Below, one piece after another: positions 1 through 5,431 of a DNA stretch of 5,552 nt. The notes beneath the pieces are model-generated. The model did no database searches, was not told the DNA's origin, and was given only the letters and a program-made list of their open reading frames with translations. Where the stretch lies: assembly GCA_017525855.1 (NCBI GenBank), contig JAFXSE010000077.1:1-5552 (forward strand), read 5' to 3'. Every line of letters begins with the position of its first letter. The first letter of the stretch is position 1. The position numbers were made by a program, and so were the translations under genes. The DNA is from Bacilli bacterium. GTDB lineage: Bacteria; Bacillota; Bacilli; RF39; UBA660.

Positions 1-2
1 AA

Positions 3-227
3 AAAATGGCTGGAGAATTAGCAGAAAAAATGGCTGAAGAATTAGCTAAAGAAAAAGAAAAAATGGCTGGAGAATTAGCAAAAAAAATGGCTGAAGAAAA
101 ACAAAAAATTGCTGAAGAATTTGCCCAAAAAAAGGAAAAATTAAGGAATTGGGAAGCTGAATTATTGGCCAGAGAAAAATCTCTAACAGAAAAAGGGACA
201 ATAGGTGCTGATGATGGAAAAAAATAA
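3..227 (+). CDS. C-terminal end of a repetitive coiled-coil protein (5' partial)
   Basis: The reading frame is open to the left edge of the window and ends at TAA (225-227), so this is the last 74 or so codons of a longer gene. The ATG at 6 is preceded by an in-frame AAA codon and is only one of four in-frame ATGs belonging to a repeat, so it is probably not the true start. The visible protein is almost entirely Ala, Glu, Lys, Leu and Met. It runs in short helical repeats beginning MAGELAEK and MAEELAKEKEK, then again MAGELAKK and MAEEKQK, then IAEEFAQK. This is typical of a long coiled coil or a charged single alpha helix. The last 15 or so residues (ending ADDGKK) leave the helix pattern and form a short hydrophilic tail. 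No catalytic motif or membrane segment is visible. The function cannot be named; cytoskeletal or scaffold proteins often look like this, but composition alone does not show it. Confidence 0.75.
   Translation, partial: KMAGELAEKMAEELAKEKEKMAGELAKKMAEEKQKIAEEFAQKKEKLRNWEAELLAREKSLTEKGTIGADDGKK
6..119 (+). repeat. Two-copy 57-bp in-frame tandem repeat with internal 24-bp sub-repeat
   Basis: Bases 6-62 and 63-119 are two 57-bp copies (19 codons each). Over their first 36 bases they differ at one position only (GAA against AAA at the seventh codon); the later part has diverged. Within each copy the segment starting ATGGCTG recurs after 24 bases (6 and 30; 63 and 87). The repeat is in frame and encodes the heptad-like helical units of the coiled-coil gene. 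It looks like a recent internal duplication, and more copies may lie left of the window. Confidence 0.85.
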
Positions 228-245
228 GTTCTTTGTTCTTTGTTC
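228..245 (+). repeat. GTTCTTT direct repeat (about 2.6 copies) just after a stop codon
   Basis: The heptamer GTTCTTT is found at 228-234 and 235-241 and continues as GTTC at 242-245. It begins on the base right after the TAA of the coiled-coil gene, so it lies in the presumed 3' UTR. It could be replication slippage or a T-rich 3'-end processing signal; the sequence does not decide. Confidence 0.6.
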
Positions 246-293
246 ATTACTAAATTCATTATTAATTATTATATTATAGTGGTTATTATCTAA

Positions 294-383
294 ATGATTA
301 ACTTTATTAATTTTATAAAAATCTTTGGTTTTAGTATATTAATTACTTTGATCTTTGTATTCATTTATAATAAATTTATTTGA
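294..383 (+). other. Possible upstream ORF, 29 codons
   Basis: ATG at 294 opens a 29-residue, strongly hydrophobic and Ile/Phe-rich reading frame that ends at TGA (381-383). It lies upstream of the Ca2+ pump in a different frame. A+T-rich non-coding DNA readily translates to Ile/Phe/Asn/Lys, so this is probably not a real protein. It matters only if the pump's transcript starts upstream of it, in which case scanning ribosomes would meet it first. Confidence 0.15.
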
Positions 384-389
384 ATTCAT

Positions 390-401
390 ATGGTGTGTTA
401 G
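390..401 (+). other. Minimal upstream ORF (Met-Val-Cys-stop) in the pump leader
   Basis: ATG at 390-392 is followed by GTG, TGT and TAG (399-401), giving a three-codon upstream ORF that ends 65 bases before the pump start codon, in another frame. If the leader begins left of 390, this is the last AUG before the main start and could tune translation by reinitiation. Whether it is transcribed cannot be told from the sequence. Confidence 0.25.
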
Positions 402-430
402 AGTAAATAATACTAATTTTTAATATTATT

Positions 431-466
431 GCCTTACTCGACGAAGGAGTCTCAGGAGATTTCGAT
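431..466 (+). promoter_or_regulatory. G+C-rich 36-base island abutting the Ca2+ pump start codon
   Basis: By hand count 18 of 36 bases are G or C, against 32 of 203 in 228-430. The island ends exactly at the ATG (467). It holds AGGAG twice (445-449 and 454-458). Bases 446-453 and 456-463 can pair into an eight-step stem that includes two G-U steps, with a very tight turn. The island is open in the pump's frame and would read ALLDEGVSGDFD before the Met, but no in-frame ATG lies between the upstream stop at 404 and 467. It may be a leader element, an unrecognised coding extension or part of a spliced leader exon. Confidence 0.4.
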
Positions 467-3400
467 ATGAAAAAAATTTTCAACAATGAATATAATACAA
501 GTGCTCATGCCTCAGAAAAGTATTTCAAAGATAATTGCAAAAGTGTTGAACATATTGCTCAAGTTTTCCGTACTGATTTAGTAAATGGTCTCAGTTCTTC
601 AAATCAAGGCGATTTAGAATGGAGAGAAAGAAAATGGGGAAACAACCATTTACCTCCAGAAAAAGAAAACTCCATTTTAGCCCATATAATAGAATGCTTT
701 GAAGATCCAACTTTAAGAGTTTTATTGGTAGCCTCCATTGTTTCCCTTATTATTGGAGTCGCTAAAGATGGTATTAAATCTGGTTGGATAGAAGGTACTG
801 CCATCTTCTTTGCTGTATTTTTAGTCGTATCAATTAGTTCATATATGAACTACCAAGAAACAGAACAATTTTTAAAATTGAGCAGAGAAACAAAATTAAA
901 AAAAGTATTAGTTATTCGTGATGGAAGAGAAAAAGAAATTTCTATTGAAGACGTTTTAGTTGGGGATGTACTTAAGCTTAGGATTGGAGACATTATTAAT
1001 GTAGATGGATTTGTCTTCGGAGATGCCAAGGCTGGAATGGACGAATCCCCAGTTACTGGAGAATCTGATATCATGTGGAAAGTAAATAACTTTGAATTAA
1101 AAGGACAAAAATACACTTGTCCATTTGTTTTCTCTGGTTCCCAAGTTGTTGATGGTTATGGTAACATGGTAGTTGCTGCTGTTGGAGACAAAACATTTGA
1201 AGGTGCTAATAAAGCTTTACTTAACTCCAGTGGTGGTAAAGGTGAAGACGATGATGATGATGATGACGCCGATTTAACCCCACTTAAAAAACAATTAAAT
1301 GAATTATCAAACTTAATCGGTGATTTAGGTTATTTAATGGCCATTTTAATCGGTTTTGTTTTATTCTTAAAAGAAACCATTGTAAACATATTCTCAGGTA
1401 TCTCAATTTGGACTTCACATGAACTTGATGTATTAGTAAATGCTTTCATTATCGCTGTTACAGTTATTGTTGTCGCTATTCCTGAAGGATTACCTATGGC
1501 TGTTACTATTGCTCTTGCTTATTCCGTTGATAAAATGAAAAGAGAACATAACTTAGTTAAACATTTAGATAAATCTGAAGCTATGGGTAACGTTAACAAT
1601 GTCTGCACAGATAAAACCGGTACTTTAACTTTAGGTGTTATGAGAGTTACTGCTTTCTATATTGAAGAACAAGATATCAGATTAAGCAAAGATAAAATCA
1701 ACGATAATAATTTAAGAGATTTAGTATGGAATTGTATTTATAAAAATATTACTTGTGTTGAAACTATTGATGAAAAAGGAAAACCAGTATTAAACGGTGA
1801 TATGACTGAAAAAGCCTTATATACTTATTTAAAAGAAGCTGCATATCCTTTAGAAGGAAACAGAAAAGGATTATATGTATTACCATTTAAATCCGATTAT
1901 AAATATATGATGAATATTTATAAAGAAGAAGATGGATATACTCTTTATGCCAAAGGTGCCCCAGAAAGAGTCGGAGAATTCTTCAGCTTATTCAGAGTAA
2001 GAGGAGGCCAAGAAGAAAATTATGAAGAACATAAACAAGATTTATTCGATAAACAAGCCGAATATGCAGAAGATTCAATGAGAACTCTTATTTTCGGTTA
2101 TAAAAAAGTAACTGAAGAAGAAATTAAAAAATCAAAAGATGCCCATCCTGATGACGATTTAGGTTTCTTCCAAGAATTAGCTAAAGGACTTTGCTTCGCT
2201 TTTATGGTTGGTATTAGAGATGATAACAGACCAGATGTTCCTGAAGCTATTAGAAAATGCCATCATGCTGGTATTACTGTACGTATGGTTACTGGAGATA
2301 ACATTAACACCGCTATTGCTATTTCAAAAGATGTTGGTATTATTGAACCCAACCAAGCTGCTCAATGCAAAGAAACCGCTAAAAAATTCAGAGCTGAAGT
2401 TGAAAAAAATCCAGATAATGCTCCACTTGCTATTAGAAATTTAGATCATCCAATTGCTTTAGAAGGAGAAATATTCAGAGTTGCTTGCGGAGGTATTACT
2501 AAAAAACAACAAGATAAAGGTGGTGAATTAGAAATCTTCTTAAATAATAGAGAAGCATTTAAACATACAGTAAAAGATTTAAGAATTATTGCAAGAGCAT
2601 CTCCCGAAGATAAATTCATTCTTGTCTTTGGATTAAAAGAATTAGGTAACATTGTTGCAGTTACCGGAGATGGTACCAATGATGCCCCTGCCCTCAGACA
2701 AGCTCACGTTGGATTCGCTATGGGTATTAGAGGAACTGATATTGCTAAAGATGCTGCTGACGTTGTCTTATTAGATGATTCATTCAGCTCAATTGTTACT
2801 GCTTGTAAATATGGTAGAAATGTATATGATTGTATCAGAAAATTCGTACAATTCCAACTCACTACTAACGTTGTTGCTGTATTTATGACTTTCTTAGGTG
2901 GTATTATATTAAAAGATTCACCATTAAATGCTATTCAAATGTTATGGGTTAACTTAATTATGGACTCATTTGCTTCCCTTGCTTTAGCCACCGAAGACCC
3001 AACTGAAGCACTTTTAGACAGAAAACCATATTCAAGAGAAGCCTCAATTTTAACTCCTATGATGAAATTAAATATTATTTCTCAATCCATATTCCAAATT
3101 ACTACTTTAACTGTCATCATTTTCTATGGTGATTACATTTTTGGTGTTCCATCTGATAGAAATCTTGAACACTTCATGTGGAATAATGTTAATGGTTATC
3201 ACTTCACTATATTCTTTAATATATTCGTCTTTATGCAAGTATTCAACTCAATCAATGCAAGAAAATTACAAAAAGATGAATTAAATGTTTTCACTGGTAT
3301 TTGTGGTAATTGGTTATATATTTTAATTCAAAGTATTATTATTGTTGGTCAAATTATTTTAGTTACTTTCGGTGGTAGAGCAGTAAGAACTCACCCATTA

Positions 3401-3631
3401 AGCTTAAGACAACATGCTGAATGTCTTGGTATTTCTGCTATGACTTTAGTTTGGGGATTCTTTATTAAATTACTTCCAATTGATGTTACTGAAGAATCAA
3501 CTGAAGGTGAAGAACAAGTCAAGAAACCTGATACTTATAAGAAGACTGTTGGTTTAGGTTATATGAGCAGAGGTCAAATGAGGATGAACAGTGGAGTACG
3601 TGGATTAAATGCCAGCAGAGCCAAAAAGTAA
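467..3631 (+). CDS. P-type Ca2+-transporting ATPase, class IIB (PMCA type)
   Basis: This is a complete 1054-residue pump that couples ATP hydrolysis to Ca2+ export from the cytosol across the plasma membrane or into a vacuolar store. The cation-ATPase N-terminal domain spans about residues 25-95. M1 and M2 lie near 84-100 and 109-126. The actuator domain carries TGES (197-200). M3 is at 285-302. M4 contains PEGLP (339-343), with E340 as the expected Ca2+ ligand. The phosphorylation motif is DKTGTLT with D382. The nucleotide domain has KGAPE (496-500), and the P-domain has MVTGDN (607-612) and TGDGTNDAP (733-741). M5 lacks an acidic residue while M6 has N829 and D833, which is the class IIB single-site pattern. 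M7-M10 end near residue 1003, followed by a 51-residue tail. The start is the only ATG after the in-frame stop at 404 that keeps the N-terminal domain. Oddities are a seven-Asp run (261-267), DDNR in place of DPxR (585-588), H747, and an RGQ...RGLN tail. Length suits the family. Subcellular site is not visible. Confidence 0.96.
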   Translation: MKKIFNNEYNTSAHASEKYFKDNCKSVEHIAQVFRTDLVNGLSSSNQGDLEWRERKWGNNHLPPEKENSILAHIIECFEDPTLRVLLVASIVSLIIGVAKDGIKSGWIEGTAIFFAVFLVVSISSYMNYQETEQFLKLSRETKLKKVLVIRDGREKEISIEDVLVGDVLKLRIGDIINVDGFVFGDAKAGMDESPVTGESDIMWKVNNFELKGQKYTCPFVFSGSQVVDGYGNMVVAAVGDKTFEGANKALLNSSGGKGEDDDDDDDADLTPLKKQLNELSNLIGDLGYLMAILIGFVLFLKETIVNIFSGISIWTSHELDVLVNAFIIAVTVIVVAIPEGLPMAVTIALAYSVDKMKREHNLVKHLDKSEAMGNVNNVCTDKTGTLTLGVMRVTAFYIEEQDIRLSKDKINDNNLRDLVWNCIYKNITCVETIDEKGKPVLNGDMTEKALYTYLKEAAYPLEGNRKGLYVLPFKSDYKYMMNIYKEEDGYTLYAKGAPERVGEFFSLFRVRGGQEENYEEHKQDLFDKQAEYAEDSMRTLIFGYKKVTEEEIKKSKDAHPDDDLGFFQELAKGLCFAFMVGIRDDNRPDVPEAIRKCHHAGITVRMVTGDNINTAIAISKDVGIIEPNQAAQCKETAKKFRAEVEKNPDNAPLAIRNLDHPIALEGEIFRVACGGITKKQQDKGGELEIFLNNREAFKHTVKDLRIIARASPEDKFILVFGLKELGNIVAVTGDGTNDAPALRQAHVGFAMGIRGTDIAKDAADVVLLDDSFSSIVTACKYGRNVYDCIRKFVQFQLTTNVVAVFMTFLGGIILKDSPLNAIQMLWVNLIMDSFASLALATEDPTEALLDRKPYSREASILTPMMKLNIISQSIFQITTLTVIIFYGDYIFGVPSDRNLEHFMWNNVNGYHFTIFFNIFVFMQVFNSINARKLQKDELNVFTGICGNWLYILIQSIIIVGQIILVTFGGRAVRTHPLSLRQHAECLGISAMTLVWGFFIKLLPIDVTEESTEGEEQVKKPDTYKKTVGLGYMSRGQMRMNSGVRGLNASRAKK
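1247..1267 (+). repeat. GAT/GAC microsatellite encoding seven aspartates in the pump
   Basis: Seven consecutive Asp codons (GAC, five GAT, GAC) encode D261-D267, between the actuator domain and M3. With E260 and D269 the stretch is intensely acidic. In animal PMCAs this linker is variable in length and regulatory, and is known for lipid-sensitive and alternatively spliced sequence. Here it is short and negative rather than basic. The repeated codon suggests slippage-prone DNA whose length may vary between strains or paralogues. Confidence 0.8.
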
Positions 3632-3850
3632 AAAAGGTACTTTACTTTATTTATTAAATTCATAATGTTAAATTATATATTCTTTATTACATTAATTTCG
3701 TTAAATTTTAAAAACAATAATTATTAAAAAATCTTATTATTTTATTGATTTAATTATTTTTTTAAAAAATATTAATAATAATAATTTATATTTTTAAATA
3801 TTAAAAAAATAAATAAAGAAAAATATAATTATTTATTAATTTTATTTTCA
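3632..3850. other. Convergent 3'-3' spacer, about 7% G+C
   Basis: This is 219 bp between the TAA of the pump (plus strand) and the TGA of the LMBR1-family gene (minus strand). By hand count 15 bases are G or C. It must contain the 3' ends of both transcripts. AATAAA occurs on the plus strand at 3808-3813 and 3812-3817. TTTATT (AATAAA on the minus strand) occurs at 3841-3846, 3832-3837, 3650-3655 and 3646-3651. Those at 3832-3846 sit 5-19 bases beyond the minus-strand stop. In DNA this A+T-rich such hexamers are expected by chance. A short (TAA)4 run is at 3773-3784. No ORF or RNA gene is visible. Confidence 0.6.
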
Positions 3851-5431
3851 TCATAATCCTAATTTAGGAATTGAATTATTTTTGATACTAGAATTTGTAT
3901 TATTTTCGGCTGGTTTATTTAAATCATTTCCAGAACTATTCATTATATCAGGAGTATTTTTTAGAACTTTATTTATCGAGTCAGATGGTCTTAATAATAG
4001 ATATATTAAACTTATCAGAAAAACAACAAATAAAATATATTGAAAAATATGATATTTATAAAAAAATTTAAAAAATTTTAAATATCTAATTTGAACATTA
4101 AAAATTATATTAATATCAGTAAAAACTACATAATCTTCGAGGCAATCAGCACAAAATTGAGTAATAGAACATGAAGCTAATAATATAAGAGTAGTATTAA
4201 AAATGAATGAATTCATATATGTGCCATCTTTTTTCATAGGAAATATTTCCCAACAACATAAAATTCTTACTCCAAATTTAAAATTGCCTTTAATTACGCA
4301 TAATAATAAATATAAGCTTAATATTGAAAAAATCAAAAAAGAAAGAAAAGCGCAATGATGATCATTCAAAAATACATACATTCTTGCCAAAAACGGAAAT
4401 CGCGGCCTACCATTTTTCCTAATAAAATAAGAGCAAATAAATTGTATTATCCATAATAATGTAAAAATCGCTGCCAAAATACCTAAAGGTATTAATAGAT
4501 AATATAATAAAACTACGCAATTTCCTTGCTTTCTAGCTTCTTGTCCTGCATTTACTATTTTATATTCTTCATCAATTAACATATATCCTGCTCTAAATTG
4601 ATTATATTTTCTATCATAATTTCTTCTTCTACTAGAACATTTAAATTTTTTATGATCTCCTTTTGCTTCCAATCTTTTTACTTCTTGCCCTAAAAGTCGT
4701 AATTCTTCTACATTTTTTAATAAAATAGTTTTTCTCCTATCAATTTCCAATGATTTCATATGTCTTGGCCTTTTTTTAAAAGCGCAAAATAAATCAATCG
4801 GCAATGCAGCCAAACCGATTCCGCCAAAAAAGGCAAATAATAACCATGAAACAAATAATAGAACTGCCATTGCATATATAAGAAAATTGACTTTTATTTG
4901 AATATCTCCTTCTACAGATTGACAATAATCTGTAGAAATAAATGTTGTAAATGAATTTTGCATTTCGTCTAGATAATTACAAGTTACACCTGTTATAGGT
5001 AAATCAGCTTTTCCTATGGAAAAATATAAAATTATTGTTATGAGTAAAAAAAATGAAAAATATATAAAAAACCAACACAAAGAATGAGTTATTTTTTCTC
5101 CAATTGACCAAGATTCATCCGCTTCATAATATGAAGTAGCAATAGGTGATACAACTAAGATATAAATTATTGTTAAAATATATATTATATACCAAAAAAC
5201 TTTCATGTTTAATCCACCACCAAAAGTACGATTATTACTAACATCTAAAGGCAATAATAACACTTGAATCCATGATAAGGTTAAACCTATTATAACTATT
5301 ATTTTCATTACCCATCCTAAACATGAACCTTTATCATCTGGATGGCAAAAATATGCTAAAATATATATATTTGTTATTATTAACGCTATTACTAATAAAA
5401 TAACAACTATTATTGTAAACCAATCAGCCAT
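3851..5431 (-). CDS. LMBR1/LIMR-family polytopic membrane protein
   Basis: This is a complete 526-residue integral membrane protein of the LMBR1-like family, close in layout to the plant LIMR-type proteins of about 510 residues. Hydrophobic segments lie near residues 5-28, 38-61, 77-97, 115-137, 181-205, 304-334, 358-380, 405-425 and 461-480, giving about nine transmembrane helices. Family landmarks are HPDD (30-33) after the first helix, LPLDVSNN (60-67) ending the second, YYEADE (101-106) after the third, and GGIGLAALPIDLF (203-215) at the end of the fifth. A charged cytosol-type loop (217-303) with coiled-coil character follows. The tail (481-526) is Asn/Ser-rich and looks disordered. The start is the first ATG after an in-frame stop at 5453-5455; the stop is TGA at 3851-3853. 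Known relatives include the lipocalin-1 receptor LIMR and the lysosomal cobalamin protein LMBD1, but the role in protists is unknown, so no substrate is assigned. It is convergent with the Ca2+ pump and shows no sign of co-regulation. Confidence 0.92.
   Translation of the reverse strand: MADWFTIIVVILLVIALIITNIYILAYFCHPDDKGSCLGWVMKIIVIIGLTLSWIQVLLLPLDVSNNRTFGGGLNMKVFWYIIYILTIIYILVVSPIATSYYEADESWSIGEKITHSLCWFFIYFSFFLLITIILYFSIGKADLPITGVTCNYLDEMQNSFTTFISTDYCQSVEGDIQIKVNFLIYAMAVLLFVSWLLFAFFGGIGLAALPIDLFCAFKKRPRHMKSLEIDRRKTILLKNVEELRLLGQEVKRLEAKGDHKKFKCSSRRRNYDRKYNQFRAGYMLIDEEYKIVNAGQEARKQGNCVVLLYYLLIPLGILAAIFTLLWIIQFICSYFIRKNGRPRFPFLARMYVFLNDHHCAFLSFLIFSILSLYLLLCVIKGNFKFGVRILCCWEIFPMKKDGTYMNSFIFNTTLILLASCSITQFCADCLEDYVVFTDINIIFNVQIRYLKFFKFFYKYHIFQYILFVVFLISLIYLLLRPSDSINKVLKNTPDIMNSSGNDLNKPAENNTNSSIKNNSIPKLGL

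Larger units (their letters stand above)
228..466 (+). promoter_or_regulatory. Spacer: 3' end of coiled-coil gene, promoter and 5' leader of the Ca2+ pump
   Basis: This is a 239-bp gene-free stretch between two genes on the same strand. Bases 228-430 are about 16% G+C by hand count. They open with a short direct repeat (228-245) and contain an AATAAA at 369-374, which in such A+T-rich DNA may be chance. Two short upstream ORFs (294-383 and 390-401) precede the pump start. The frame of the pump has an in-frame TAA at 404-406, so the gene cannot extend further left without splicing. The final 36 bases (431-466) are about 50% G+C and are listed separately. No convincing TATA or initiator element can be singled out against the A/T background. 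Confidence 0.5.

Noticed and set aside
225..430. Reading through TAA as Gln, as in many ciliates
   Set aside because: Extending the first gene past TAA (225-227) gives Ile/Asn/Phe-rich sequence typical of A+T-rich spacer. The complete genes use CAA for Gln and have no internal TAA or TAG.
454..466. Shine-Dalgarno-like AGGAG eight bases before the pump ATG
   Set aside because: It looks like a bacterial ribosome binding site, but both complete genes are eukaryotic in type and the spacers are eukaryotic in composition. The match is treated as part of the G+C-rich island.
604..804. Minus-strand ORF of 66 codons inside the Ca2+ pump
   Set aside because: It lies wholly opposite the conserved N-terminal and M1 coding region, has no recognisable domain, and is explained as a shadow of the pump.
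850..1116. Minus-strand ORF of 88 codons inside the Ca2+ pump
   Set aside because: Ser/Pro/Thr-rich antisense translation of the actuator domain; no independent support.
2208..2444. Plus-strand ORF of 78 codons in another frame within the pump
   Set aside because: It overlaps the essential P-domain motif MVTGDN in the real frame and has a composition typical of a frame-shifted shadow.
2446..2679. Minus-strand ORF of 77 codons inside the pump
   Set aside because: Antisense to the TGDGTNDAP region; no domain or start context of its own.
467..3631. Introns or a frameshift within the Ca2+ pump
   Set aside because: One uninterrupted frame carries every expected domain in order with no insertion that looks like intron sequence; the acidic run at 1244-1273 is codon-repetitive, not A+T-rich.
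3760..3820. Origin, mobile-element end or structured RNA in the A/T-rich convergent spacer
   Set aside because: Only simple A/T runs and weak self-complementarity expected from the composition; no terminal inverted repeat, target-site duplication or conserved RNA fold is visible.
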